DNA from: Dactylonectria macrodidyma
Taxonomy: Eukaryota > Ascomycota > Sordariomycetes > Hypocreales > Nectriaceae
Length of the DNA: 64,000 nt
Reading direction: 5' to 3'
Assembly (NCBI GenBank): GCA_020744425.1
Contig: JAGMUV010000039.1
Span: 310,001 to 374,000 of the forward strand
The number at the start of each line of letters is the position of its first letter. Within the stretch, counting starts at the first letter, position 1. Position numbers and translations under genes: made by a program. Under the pieces are notes generated by a model. That model was given only the letters and a program-made list of their open reading frames with translations. It was not told the DNA's origin and did not search any database. Below, piece by piece: positions 28,991-39,202 of the stretch.

Positions 28991-30484
28991 ATGACCAGGA
29001 GCTCTGAGTTGGGCGCGTGGAGCGCTGACAAAGAGGGCATCGATAAGGCACGCCAAGAGAGCGCCTTTTATCACCAGGTCCAGCAGTACCTCGCTGAGTC
29101 CGTAGACGAGGACAGCGAAGGGACTACCAATACAGAAGACGACGAAGGGATATCTATCAGACCTTTCGCGCGACTCGCAGCAGATTCTATCGAAGAAGAT
29201 TTGAACGCTCGAACCTGCGAGATCACGGACAACGGCCGATCCACAGTCTACGTGAAAGACCAGGACGGGAGATTCAGGAACCTCCCGATCGATGCCGACA
29301 ATATCGAATCGATGGTCCAGAAATACCCTGAGGTGCGAGCCTCGATAATTCGCAATTTTGCCGAGCAATTGGCAATCAGAGGGCAGCGAGACGAGCTTAT
29401 CGAGCTGCACAATAAGCACGTCGAGACGACCGAGCGACTCATTAAAGAGCACAATGAGGCAATTGAGGCCGAAGCGATGGCCCACGCCGAGGTGGCACGG
29501 ATCAATAAGGAACTGGCACGGTTGAAAGCGGCACAGCATACTGTCCCTCTCCGCGAAGACACGCCTCTCGGGAGCGAGACAACGGCCGAGACCAAGCTGC
29601 GCCGGAAGCGGGAGAGTGACCCACCCGAGCTCGATGATGGCAAGGAACCGGACTTCGAAGACTGGCTCATCAAGGCCAGACGCAAGCTGCGACGCGACGG
29701 CCCACGAGACTACCCTGAAGAGGAGGACAAGGTATATTATATTTTCGGTCGTTGCAAGGGTATCGCGGCTGCCTATTTACGCCCCCGCATGCCCGAGAAC
29801 GCGGAGGAAGACGCCTTCGAGACCGCTGAAGATGTCTTCCAAGCCCTGACGACCCTCTTCCGGGACAAGAACAAGAAGATCAAGGCGCGAGAGGAGTTCA
29901 AGGCCTTGAGATACTATACCAATGGTAGCTGGCGTAGCTTCTACGTCAAGTTCTTGGCTACAGCGAACGACGCTAAGATCCCCAAAAGGGATTGGAAGGA
30001 AGAGCTCTATGACAAAGTGCCAGTGGAGATGAAACGTACTGTGGCTACGCAGCGCTTTGCCGAAGAGGTAAGCTTCGACACCTTTGCGGCAGCGCTTGGC
30101 GACATCGCGGTAGTAGAAGAGGCCTATGCGAAGACCTTAACGAAGAAGGACAGCAAGAAGACCAGCAAGTTACAGACCAGCAAGAGCGATAGTGCTGCTA
30201 CTGGGAAGAAGGACACTAAGAAGTCGGCAACTCCAACACCCAAGTACTCAAAGACCAAGATTGACAGCAAATGGACTTTTAAGGACCCAGAGGTCCGCAA
30301 GCTAGCCGAAGAAGGGAAGTGCTTCAAGTGCAAGAAAGTCGGCCATACCCACCAGGAGTGTCCGGAGGGGGGCGAAGTGAACGAAGTTCGTGCCAAGGCT
30401 AAGAAGGCAGGGCGGACGGTTACTATTATGATCCCTGATGAATCAGATGAGTCGTCCTCCGAGTCGGAAAAAGACGAGTCCTAG
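28991..30484 (+). CDS. Gypsy Gag
   Basis: 497 residues that would build the particle. A coiled coil (about 125-190) precedes the capsid-like retrotransposon gag region (about 225-390: FEDWLIKARRKLRRDG, FQALTTLFRD, EFKALRYYTNGSWRSFYVKF). A Lys/Ser-rich linker leads to one CCHC knuckle, CFKCKKVGHTHQEC (about 443-456). The end is acidic/Ser-rich. It stops with TAG at 30482, and pol is open in the -1 frame from about 30456, giving a short overlap. Confidence 0.93.
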   Translation: MTRSSELGAWSADKEGIDKARQESAFYHQVQQYLAESVDEDSEGTTNTEDDEGISIRPFARLAADSIEEDLNARTCEITDNGRSTVYVKDQDGRFRNLPIDADNIESMVQKYPEVRASIIRNFAEQLAIRGQRDELIELHNKHVETTERLIKEHNEAIEAEAMAHAEVARINKELARLKAAQHTVPLREDTPLGSETTAETKLRRKRESDPPELDDGKEPDFEDWLIKARRKLRRDGPRDYPEEEDKVYYIFGRCKGIAAAYLRPRMPENAEEDAFETAEDVFQALTTLFRDKNKKIKAREEFKALRYYTNGSWRSFYVKFLATANDAKIPKRDWKEELYDKVPVEMKRTVATQRFAEEVSFDTFAAALGDIAVVEEAYAKTLTKKDSKKTSKLQTSKSDSAATGKKDTKKSATPTPKYSKTKIDSKWTFKDPEVRKLAEEGKCFKCKKVGHTHQECPEGGEVNEVRAKAKKAGRTVTIMIPDESDESSSESEKDES

Positions 30485-33400
30485 GGGAAGTCTCCTCTCT
30501 AGGACCTGAATTGCAGTCACTGATCTTTGACGAGAGCTCGATCAACATGGATGAACTACTCGGCGGGGAGAAGCTCTACCGTCCCTGTACGATAGCAAGT
30601 TCAGGGTTGGCAATTAAAGTCAAAGGTCTATGTGATACCGGAGCGGATGGTTATGTCTTTGTGAATAAGGATCTAGCCCTAAGGATGCACCAACAACTGC
30701 AGAGCCGTCGAATCCTAATCCCGGGGCGGGGACTCGCCGTCAAGGGATACAAGGGCGGACGACAACGGATTACCCACATCACGGTGGCAACGCTGGATAT
30801 AGATGGCAGACGACAGCCAAATTGTCCGATGTTGGAACTCGGGATGCATCAGGACCTGATCATTGGGAGGAAGTGGTTCGAGAAGCACGACGTGGAAATC
30901 TCTGCCAAACATCGCCGCCTACGATGGCCTGACGACAGGCCGAAGGATTACCCTAGTAGCGATATTGTGATACCGATGTCTTCGTTGAAGGGCCCTCGCT
31001 GTTCAAGGCCAGCGGACCAGGCCGACATGGAACGACGCAACCAACTGAGCGCAGAACGAAAGAAGGCCCGCGAGGATCGGATCCTTAGGAGGGGAGATCG
31101 CCCGCCAAGGAGGCAATGGTCGGATGACGCCAAAGAGAACATGGCTAAGATGGACAGGGCATTGAGGGATACGGCGCCCTCTCTCCCGATGAGGGACTTC
31201 AATACCGAGCTAGCGATGATCGAAGCCGACCTGCCACAGCGACCAATGATTAATACTGAGGGAGTCACAATCGAAATCAGTATCGTTAGTGCCAGCAGGT
31301 GGCAGGAGAGGGTGGTCAAGCAGGAGGACACCGAATGGATCGGTGAAGTCACCCTCCAGGAGATCGACAAGATTATCGAAGAACGACTAGAACGGAGAGA
31401 AGCCGGAGGGGAGAACCTTCGTAAAGATACGCCCGAATTGAGGGAGAAGGTAGAGTCAAAGTTACCTCGACAGCACTTACACCTGCGACATGCCTTCTCC
31501 AAGGCTGAGTCTGACGCCTTGCCACCCCACCGGCCAGGCGTTGACATGAAGCTGGAATTGAAAGAGCCAATCCCCGACAGTCGGAAGGTCCCGCCAATGT
31601 ACAAGTTGAGCCTCGAACAGCTAGAGGTGATGAGGAACTATATCGAGGAGCATCTGCAGAAAGGATTTATCGTACCGGCAGGTGACGCGCCATACGCATC
31701 ACCAGTCCTGTTTGCAAAAAAGAAGAACGGCGGATGGCGTTTCTGTGTGGACTACAGGAAGCTCAACGAGTTGACGGCGAAGGAACATTGTGCACCACCC
31801 CTGATAGAAGAAACCCAGTCGAGGCTGGCAAAGGCAAAAGTATTTACGAAACTCGACATCCGACAGGCCTTCTATCGGATGCGGATGTCCCCGGAATCCG
31901 AGGATCTCACAGCCTTCAAGACTCGGTATGGCACCTACAAGTATAAGGTGGTACCGTTTGGTCTGACCAACGGCCCTTCGCACTTCCAAGCTTACATCAA
32001 CCACGTCCTGATGGATCTCCTAGACGTCTGCTGCACGGCATACATCGACGACATTCTCATTTACTCAGAAAACGTCAAGGACCACGAAGCGCACGTTAAT
32101 GCAGTCTTGGAACGACTGGTCGCAGCAGGGTTGCAGGCAGACATCGACAAGTCAGAATTCTATGTTACAGAGACGGAGTTCCTGGGCTTTATAATTACGA
32201 CAAACGGGATCCGGATGGACCCGAAAAAGATGAAGGCCATTATAGACTGGGAAGAACCAACAAACGTACGGGGAGTACAGGCCTTCCTTGGGTTTTGCAA
32301 CTTCTACCGAAAGTTCGTCGAGTTTTACAGTCGGATAGCGCGACCGCTTACACTGTTGACGAAGAAGGGGATCCCATGGAGGTGGACTGAAGAGGAGACG
32401 ACCGCGATGAAGGCTATGAAGTTGGCGATTTCGTCGGCCCCGTGCCGGGCCTGGTACGACCCTCTCCGTGATACGATCGTCGAGACCGACGCGTCAGGAG
32501 GTGTGGTGGCTGCAGTACTAACCCAGAAGAGCGAAGACGGGGACTGGCACCCCGTAGCTTTCTTCTCCAAGACGATGAACGACGCGGAGATGCGTTACCC
32601 GATTCACGACCAGGAGATGCTCGCAGTGGTATTGGCCTTGAAGGAATGGAACGCCGAGCTCTTGGGGCTCCAACGGCAATTCTTGGTTATTACTGACCAC
32701 AAAGCCCTTGAGTACTTCTCGACTAAACAACGCCTCAATGGCAGGCAAGCGCGGTGGGCGGACGACCTGGCACCTTATGACTTCAAGATCACCTACCGTC
32801 CGGGGCGAGAGAACGTTGTAGCGGATGCTCTGTCTCGGAAGTCGTCCGAACTGGCTACGCAGAAGGCGCGACGAGAAGCCGCGTGGAACAGGGTACTGCT
32901 GAGTCGGGACCTGGTGATTAGCTCCATTGACTATGAGGTCATGGCCGGCCCCTGCACCGAACCCGTTTCCGGGGAAGGGCCAGAGGTGGCATTGATCGGG
33001 GCCGAAGCTGTCGAGTCCTCGGTCAGCTCTGGAAGAGAGGCTATCCGAGCGCCAGAAGGATGGAAGCTGCTCGACGCCGTCCTCCGAGCTAATAGGGCCT
33101 CTCCCCAGTCGCTGCCCTACCGAGAGAACGCAGAGAAGAAGGCCGATGGTTGGACGATGAACGAAGGTGTGGTTTGCCGGAACCAGCGCATTTTTGTTCC
33201 GGACGAAGGTGTTCTCCGAACGCTGGTTATCAAGGAGAACCACTGCAAGCTTAATGTAGCCCACCCGGGACGCAACAAAACCGTCAGATTGGTTGCCGAG
33301 AGGTTCTGGTGGCCGGGCTTATCGGCTGATGTCGATCGGTTCCGGGCAAATTGTAAGCCGTGTGGAAGAGCTCACGCTAATAGAGATAAGACCCCCGGGT

Positions 33401-34674
33401 TGCTACACCCATTGGAAGTCCCACACCGGATATGGCAGCATGTGACAACAGACTTCCATTACATGCCTAAGGACAAGAACGGATACGACTGCGTGTGGGT
33501 AGTTATTGATCGGCTCAGCAAGATCGCTTTTTCTATACCTTGCTACCGGACGGTGACAGCGAAGGACGTCGCGTATATGTACTACCACCACGTCTACCGT
33601 GTTTTTGGGGTGCCGGAGACGGTGACGTCAGACCGAGGACCACAGTTTATCGCCGCCTTCATGGATGAGCTATGCAAGCTTATCGGGGTGAAGCAGAAAC
33701 TGAGCACAGCAGAGCACCCCCAGACAGACGGGAACACTGAGATCTACAACCAGTACTTGAACCACCGACTACGACCGTTTATCAACCATTACCAAGACGA
33801 CTGGAGTGAACTACTACCGTCGATGGACTATGCGCAGATGAATCTCTACCACGAGTCACTGGGTATGGAACCGGTGAGACTGTTACTCGGCCACTTGCCC
33901 CGATCCCAACTCGACTGGGATAAGAGAACCGACCTTGAGGGCTGCAAAACAAAAGCTGAACGTTTGTCGAGGGAGGATGCCCAGCAGTATGCCAAGCGGA
34001 TTGCGGACTCCATCAAAGTTGCTAGGCAGAATCTCCACCAGGCGCAGGAACGGCAGATCCGCCAAGCTAACAAGAAGCGCCGGGAACCGGATTTTACGGT
34101 TGGGAACAAAGTCTGGGTCGACATGCGCGGACTTACGAGTACAAGACCCAGCCAGGCGTTAGACTGGAGGAAGAGAGGGCCATGGACTATTGTGGAACAA
34201 GTCGGGCATTCATACCGCCTGGACTTACCCTCCTCGTGGCACATAAACCCAACTCTACACGCGGATCGGTTGCGGCGTTATCCCGACAATCCTATGCCAG
34301 GGCAGGATGAGGACCCACCACCACCTGAAGTCATCAACGGCGGCAAAGAGTACGAGGTTCACAAGGTCAAGGAGTCGCGGTACAATAAGCGCGACAAACA
34401 GCTCCAGTATAGGGTAGACTGGGTCGGACACGACCCCGACGATGAATGGTACCCTGCCGAAAACTTCAAGAACGCACCGATGCGACTGAAGGAGTTCCAT
34501 GAGGAATATTCGGAGGCACCTGGGCCACCGAAGCGATTACAGGCCTGGGTCGACGCGGCTGCTGCGGATACGGACGTACCGGAGCACCCTGACGATAATC
34601 AACCGATCAAACTGGGCCGGGGGCCCAAGAAAGCACGACGGAAACGAAGAGTCTTCGTCATCTGGCGATCGTGA
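30457..34674 (+). CDS. Gypsy Pol (protease, RT, RNase H, integrase, chromodomain)
   Basis: The frame is -1 relative to gag and overlaps it by about 28 nt, so Gag-Pol probably arises by frameshifting. A GGAAAAAG run lies in the overlap, though not a textbook heptamer. Domains: aspartic protease (CDTGADGYVF), reverse transcriptase (LDIRQAFYRM, YIDDILIYS), RNase H (VETDASGGV, HDQEMLAVV, TDHKALEYF), integrase with HHCC-like zinc region (HPGRNKTVR...CKPCGRAH), core (TTDFHYMP, TSDRGPQF, EHPQTDGNTE) and a C-terminal chromodomain (YEVHKVKESRYNKRD, YRVDWVGHDPDDEWYP). About 1390 residues, no interruptions. The chromodomain suggests targeting to methylated-histone chromatin, as known for chromoviruses. 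Confidence 0.93.
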   Translation, partial: LRVGKRRVLGEVSSLGPELQSLIFDESSINMDELLGGEKLYRPCTIASSGLAIKVKGLCDTGADGYVFVNKDLALRMHQQLQSRRILIPGRGLAVKGYKGGRQRITHITVATLDIDGRRQPNCPMLELGMHQDLIIGRKWFEKHDVEISAKHRRLRWPDDRPKDYPSSDIVIPMSSLKGPRCSRPADQADMERRNQLSAERKKAREDRILRRGDRPPRRQWSDDAKENMAKMDRALRDTAPSLPMRDFNTELAMIEADLPQRPMINTEGVTIEISIVSASRWQERVVKQEDTEWIGEVTLQEIDKIIEERLERREAGGENLRKDTPELREKVESKLPRQHLHLRHAFSKAESDALPPHRPGVDMKLELKEPIPDSRKVPPMYKLSLEQLEVMRNYIEEHLQKGFIVPAGDAPYASPVLFAKKKNGGWRFCVDYRKLNELTAKEHCAPPLIEETQSRLAKAKVFTKLDIRQAFYRMRMSPESEDLTAFKTRYGTYKYKVVPFGLTNGPSHFQAYINHVLMDLLDVCCTAYIDDILIYSENVKDHEAHVNAVLERLVAAGLQADIDKSEFYVTETEFLGFIITTNGIRMDPKKMKAIIDWEEPTNVRGVQAFLGFCNFYRKFVEFYSRIARPLTLLTKKGIPWRWTEEETTAMKAMKLAISSAPCRAWYDPLRDTIVETDASGGVVAAVLTQKSEDGDWHPVAFFSKTMNDAEMRYPIHDQEMLAVVLALKEWNAELLGLQRQFLVITDHKALEYFSTKQRLNGRQARWADDLAPYDFKITYRPGRENVVADALSRKSSELATQKARREAAWNRVLLSRDLVISSIDYEVMAGPCTEPVSGEGPEVALIGAEAVESSVSSGREAIRAPEGWKLLDAVLRANRASPQSLPYRENAEKKADGWTMNEGVVCRNQRIFVPDEGVLRTLVIKENHCKLNVAHPGRNKTVRLVAERFWWPGLSADVDRFRANCKPCGRAHANRDKTPGLLHPLEVPHRIWQHVTTDFHYMPKDKNGYDCVWVVIDRLSKIAFSIPCYRTVTAKDVAYMYYHHVYRVFGVPETVTSDRGPQFIAAFMDELCKLIGVKQKLSTAEHPQTDGNTEIYNQYLNHRLRPFINHYQDDWSELLPSMDYAQMNLYHESLGMEPVRLLLGHLPRSQLDWDKRTDLEGCKTKAERLSREDAQQYAKRIADSIKVARQNLHQAQERQIRQANKKRREPDFTVGNKVWVDMRGLTSTRPSQALDWRKRGPWTIVEQVGHSYRLDLPSSWHINPTLHADRLRRYPDNPMPGQDEDPPPPEVINGGKEYEVHKVKESRYNKRDKQLQYRVDWVGHDPDDEWYPAENFKNAPMRLKEFHEEYSEAPGPPKRLQAWVDAAAADTDVPEHPDDNQPIKLGRGPKKARRKRRVFVIWRS

Positions 34675-34730
34675 GAATTTGACAACTTGCGCTCACGCGG
34701 CCGTTTTGAGCGCCTTGAAGAGGGGGGTGA

Positions 34731-34923
34731 TGTGACGGGAGCGTCTGGAGTGCTGGACCCAGGGTGGGGCCGATACGTAACTAGGACGCACGGGGCAGGC
34801 CACAGGGACTATCAACGCGTCTACGCGTCTACGCGCCTGCCCGCTTTCTCTTTCCTCTTCATCGTAGTATTTTCGCAATACAGTGGCATTACCTCTTGAG
34901 TTGATCTCATCTGGCCCGTGACA
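34731..34923 (+). repeat. Gypsy 3' LTR
   Basis: 193 bp, identical by eye to the 5' LTR; preceded by the G-rich polypurine tract. Confidence 0.95.
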
Positions 34924-35403
34924 CAGTGAGTGGATCACTTATACTGTACAGCTAAAAGTAAAAATATTAGATTTTCTAAAACTAGCTCTATAATTAATAA
35001 AAATTTAAAAAAATTAATTTTAAAATTTATATAAAAAAAGTCATAAGATATTATTTTTTTTAACTTTTTAATTAATTTATTAAGCTTTTTATATATAAAA
35101 TTAAGAAAAAATACAGTGTGAATAGACTTTTTCTTAATAACTCTATAAATAAAAATAAATAAAATTTAGTAAAATTCTTTGATATAATTTCCTACTTGGT
35201 TAAGTTAATTCTAAACTCTCAGGTATTTTAGTCTTAGTTTGGATTTTTAATAATTTTTCTAAAATCGCGCTTTAAGGTGTAAATCTGACTGATCCACTCA
35301 CTGATTTGATCCACTTGCTGATGAAGTACGTTATTCTATTTAATCTATACATTCTCCATCTTTCCTTCTAAATTTTCTTTCCCCTCTTTCCATTCTATTC
35401 AAC

Positions 35404-36980
35404 ATGCCTCGGCCCCGAATAGACCTCACCCCTCTCCGTCAGGATATTACTATATTAATTGATGAAGATACAACAATCTCAAATATTATACTTTCTCTTT
35501 CTACCAATTACAACATCCAAGTCAGTCGCGCAGTTCTTTACCGATTTCTACAGAAATGGGAACTCCTCCGTCAACGGCGTACAGTTGACACTGAACCTCT
35601 ACGAGAGCGAATCAAGTCAATGTTCTTTGATGAGTGTTTAAAAGATGCTATTATCTTACGCCGGCTTCAAGATGAGGGGTTCAGTTTAAGCTTAACTGGA
35701 CTTTGCAAGATCCGTCGGGAACTTGGTCTTTTCAGACGACAAGATGATAACCAGCTTCAAATAGCTCAAGAACTTGCACGAATCTTCTTTCATGATGAGT
35801 CTCAAGTCTCAACTGTTATCCAAAACTATGGTCGAGGCTATCTTTACACGTACATGCGGCAACAACATCACATCATCAGTCGCGATGCATTGTACAATGT
35901 TTATCGAGACTTTGCACCTGAAAGCATTACTGATCGATGGGGTAAAGCACGTTTTCAACGTCGTGACTTTATTGTTCCAGGGCCTGACTGGGTATGGTCC
36001 CTTGATGGTTATGATAAGCTTAAGCAATGGGGCTTTGAGATCTATGCTGGTATTGATGGGTATGCCCGATATATTACATTGGTTTTACTGTGGATATTCT
36101 GCTGCAACAAGTTGGAACGTTGCCTTACAGTATCTATCAGTTCTGCGGCAACATGGTATGATGCCACGAGCTATTCGATCTGATCATGGAGGGGAAACAG
36201 CTTTGATGTGTGGCTTACATTACTTTCTTTCTGGGAATAGAAAGAAACGACTTGGAACAGAGTTAGTTCCAATTGAGTTTAAGGATTGTTGGTTTTTTGG
36301 ACGAAGTATTCATAATACTCGAATTGAGAGCTGGTGGCATCGGCTTTATCAAGCACGTGGAGGATCGTGGAGGGTAAGTTTCTATTATTCCTTATTGAAC
36401 TTTACTAATTCTCTTCGATTAGATATACTTCCAATGGCTGACAGAAAATGGGCTCTTTGATGGTGGCTCTCTTCCTGATCGCATTGCCATTCTATTCATC
36501 TTCATGAATCCAATCCGACATGACTTGATCTCATTTATACGAGTCTGGAATAGCCATTCTATTCGCCGTCAAGCCAATCGACCACATGTTCAACCTGGAC
36601 AACCCTCAGTTCTATATCATGATCTCAATTCAGAGACTGCACGGAACTTTGCTGAAGAGATTCCACCTGATCGATTCAGATTCTGTCAGGAAACCTTTGA
36701 ACTTGATCAATCTGATCTGGATGCTTTCTTGCCAGAAGAAACAATGTCTATTTGTCAAGATATCATTACAACGACAATTGGCTCTTTACCAGAAATTTCG
36801 AACGTTGTCACACATCCACTTTTAGATGAGTACAATCTTCTACGAGGTGAATTGGCTCTTTATATTCAGAATGGGAATTCACCACGACTATCCTTACTTG
36901 ACCGACCTCGAGATGGGCGAGATCGACTTAGTCAAATTCTACAGGCTCAGAATATTGACATTGAAGTGTTTGATTCATAG
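35404..36980 (+). pseudogene. integrase-like DDE transposase of element 1 (one frameshift)
   Basis: About 510 residues. An N-terminal helix-turn-helix-like region (SRAVLYRFLQKW) leads to an integrase-type core: SLDGYDKLKQWGFEIYAGID (first Asp), IRSDHGGETAL (second) and RIESWWHRLYQ (Glu). Helical C-terminal region follows. A 49-bp intron (36374-36422; GTAAGT...GATTAG) joins in frame. One extra base near 36083 (ACATTGG for ACATGG) shifts the frame in the middle of the core; no other lesion seen. The gene at 42073-43795 is a full-length homologue with the same layout. It is expected to cut and join the element ends. It ends 43 bp from the convergent accessory gene. Confidence 0.85.
36374..36422 (+). 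other. intron in element 1 transposase
   Basis: GTAAGT donor, TACTAAT branch-like motif, GATTAG acceptor; removal joins GGSWR to a sequence reading YFQWLTENGLFDGG. Confidence 0.85.
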
Positions 36981-37023
36981 ATAGCAGCTGATTAATAAAG
37001 GAAAAGACTTGAGAAGATTGAAA

Positions 37024-38193
37024 CTACTTACGCTGGTGAGTTACCATACTTAATGGAGGCAGTGGCTGTTTACTGCCAGTCTTCCGCCCTGTACTAATTA
37101 CATCTTCCTCAATAACTTCTCTACTTCCATCATCTGATATAAGTGCCTCCAAATCCTCACTACCTTGCCCAGCCACTTCTATAACCATATTATCTTGTCC
37201 ATTCAAATCCGATCCATCCACATCAGTATCGAAGAATGCAGCTAAGTCATCTTCTTCATTAGACTTCTCTAGTAAGACCAATATCTCCTCCATTTTCTTG
37301 TCTACCTTTACCTTCTTATCTGTTGCTGGAGCTGATTGTGTAGATGCCTTTCGTTTGCGATTAATTGGAGATTGTGTTGGGGGTTTGTTTTGTATTGGAA
37401 GAGATAGATCCTTTTCGCCCTTGACCTTCTTCTTTCGCACTGGAACAGGGGTGATCATGTTATCTTCCTCCTCTTTCGCTTCATAAGCATAAAGAAGTGA
37501 CAGATTGACCCTGGTTGGATGCGGACTTTGAGGATTGATTGCATTGAGAAATGCAGCAAGAGAAGTTGTCTCTAGAACTTCCTGAGAAAAGAAAACAATA
37601 CTTTGCGAACTGTTACTGGTGCAACCAGAAATGAACTCCCAGTCAACGGCCCGATATGTTGCATCAGTTGTTGCACGTGCAGCAACTGATCTCACAAGGT
37701 CCGCATGTGAAGGATAGTTATGTGTTGCGTTTGTAACAAAGCAATTGCCAACTCTCCCAGCGATAGTAGGAGATCCAGACTGCCACTTCCTGATATCCAA
37801 TTGACCGCTTGATATACACTTATATGCTGCTGTATATAAGGTAATTGCCAACTCAATGGGTGTATTGGGTATCGACTTCGTTCGGGTAGCTTGAGCGTGG
37901 AGACTTCGGCTTTGGTTGCCTTGATTGACAGCGGATTCCAGTTGAGCAGGATTATAGGAAGGGATAGTCATTGCAGGTGCAGGTGCATGTTGGAGTCGTC
38001 GTGATCGTGCGTGTGTAGGTGGGATTGGGCTGTCTTCAGTCAAATCGACCATGTCAATTTGAGGATTGGCAGAAGAAGGAAGAGTTAAAGGTATAATATT
38101 CTCTCCACAGAAATAACAACGAACCCAGTCTGGGTTTAACTCCAATACAACGGAATGGAGATAACCCTTCTTGGAACAGATTGCGGAATTCAT
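37024..38193 (-). CDS. accessory protein of element 1 (unknown function)
   Basis: 389 residues, open, start ATG at 38193. The N-terminus has C-X(n)-H then CYFCGE, a possible zinc-binding site. A SUMO-interaction-like MVDLTEDSP (about 47-55) follows, then a proline-rich linker, a folded central domain (about 105-245) and a basic NLS-like stretch (RKKKVKGEK, NRKRKAS). The C-terminus is acidic. It converges with the transposase with 43 bp between stops. Element 2 has the same arrangement with a diverged partner (40586-41960). I do not recognise the family; a DNA-binding or transposase-assisting role is inferred from conserved pairing. Confidence 0.7.
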   Translation of the reverse strand: MNSAICSKKGYLHSVVLELNPDWVRCYFCGENIIPLTLPSSANPQIDMVDLTEDSPIPPTHARSRRLQHAPAPAMTIPSYNPAQLESAVNQGNQSRSLHAQATRTKSIPNTPIELAITLYTAAYKCISSGQLDIRKWQSGSPTIAGRVGNCFVTNATHNYPSHADLVRSVAARATTDATYRAVDWEFISGCTSNSSQSIVFFSQEVLETTSLAAFLNAINPQSPHPTRVNLSLLYAYEAKEEEDNMITPVPVRKKKVKGEKDLSLPIQNKPPTQSPINRKRKASTQSAPATDKKVKVDKKMEEILVLLEKSNEEDDLAAFFDTDVDGSDLNGQDNMVIEVAGQGSEDLEALISDDGSREVIEEDVISTGRKTGSKQPLPPLSMVTHQRK

Positions 38194-38284
38194 GGTTAGG
38201 AATAATAAAGAAGGATTAAGTTAAATTATTTGCGTACGCAAAAATTTTCACATTAAATACAGAGAATATTAGCACTAATGACTG

Positions 38285-38612
38285 TCATATATCGGTATAT
38301 CGGATCTCAACGGCTACTGCGGAAGTGAAGCTTTTCCTTCTATCATCATAGGCGTCCATCGCCACCTGCCTCGTCACCAGCCTCGTCACCAGCCTAGCAT
38401 TTCCTTCATTCAGGTCAATAGCTAGATAAAGCCAAGACCCCGAAGCATCCGGAGCCTCTCGGCTGTCCGAGGTCATCCGAGGTCATCATCACTTTCTTCG
38501 TCTATAAGACTGACGCAAAGACCCTCGTTAGATAGGAAGAATATCAAGAGCTTCTCACATATATGATCATTTCCATCAGCTAGATGCAACATGACTCATC
38601 ACCTGTAATCGT
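38285..38612 (-). repeat. repeat C, right copy (inverted)
   Basis: Inverted homologue of 26870-27185, ending at ATATATGACAG on the minus strand. The same CEKLL.FFLSNEGL frame is readable, then a 63-codon open frame (38476-38285: SGSWLYLAIDLNEG, VTRLVTRQVAMDAYDDRRKS). Lies just downstream of Z2, as the left copy lies downstream of Z1. Confidence 0.7.
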
Positions 38613-38619
38613 AGACTAG

Positions 38620-39202
38620 TTACTCTTCGGGTTGTGTGGAGCTAAGTTCCTCTTGGATCTTAGCTCTTTCAATTAGATCTGCTCCAAATGCACGTAGTTG
38701 ATCAGGTGTAGACTCCTTCACGATTTTCTCTATTATGGATCGAGATGACTGTGTTTCTTTTGGCCGATCTAATTTATTCTTATTAGTATTTATTATATAA
38801 AGAAAGGTTCAATAACTTACCATGATATGAACATCGAATTCCTCTCGATGAATATGTGCAGTTCGCACATGCGCCAGCAGCAATATCACTCTTAGTGATA
38901 CACCCTTCAAAAATGCCATTTCCTCTTGCACATTGCATACAGGAAGGTGTGCGTAAAGTCCCATAAATATAGATGAGTAGTGCATCAATATTCTGTGTAC
39001 GGGTTAGGTCAAGGCCAGTTGATGAAGACCGCCCTTGTCTAGCTCGTGTATTCAGCTGTAAAAGACGGCTCTCTGTTGCCTGCTCTTGACATCTTATCAC
39101 CTTTGCAGGCCGTAGCAATTGCGCCTTTGTAAGAGCCCATGACGTGAGTGCAGCTTTGTTTGATGGCTGCTTGGCAGTTGCGGAGTTAATTGGAGGTGAC
39201 AT
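38620..39202 (-). CDS. six-cysteine family gene Z2
   Basis: Two exons (39202-38821 and 38768-38620) around a 52-bp intron (GTAAGT...ATTAG). The first exon encodes a basic/Ser-rich region, then CMQCARGNGIFEGC and, after 10 residues, CANCTYSSRGIRC: a CX2CX8C...CX2CX7C arrangement likely to hold zinc. The intron falls four codons after the last Cys. The second exon gives a short helical tail (STPDQLRAFGADLIERAKIQ). About 176 residues, no lesions. It faces inward from the right end of element 1. Function unknown; related genes are Z1 and Z3. Confidence 0.7.

Larger units (their letters stand above)
28632..34923 (+). mobile_element. complete chromodomain Gypsy retrotransposon
   Basis: 6292 bp with 193-bp LTRs identical by eye (28632-28824, 34731-34923; TGTGACGGGA...GCCCGTGACA) and a perfect CAGTG duplication (28627-28631, 34924-34928). 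Primer site lies just inside the 5' LTR; polypurine tract GAAGAGGGGGGTGA precedes the 3' LTR. Gag and pol are both open. Very recent insertion into the left repeat of MITE B. Confidence 0.97.
28599..35331. mobile_element. MITE B, interrupted by the Gypsy element
   Basis: Ends ACGTACTACATCAGTGAGTG at left and ACGTACTTCATCAGCAAGTG (complement) at right, with TA on both sides (28597-28598, 35332-35333). Without the Gypsy and one CAGTG it is about 436 bp, AT-rich and homologous to MITE A. Confidence 0.85.
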
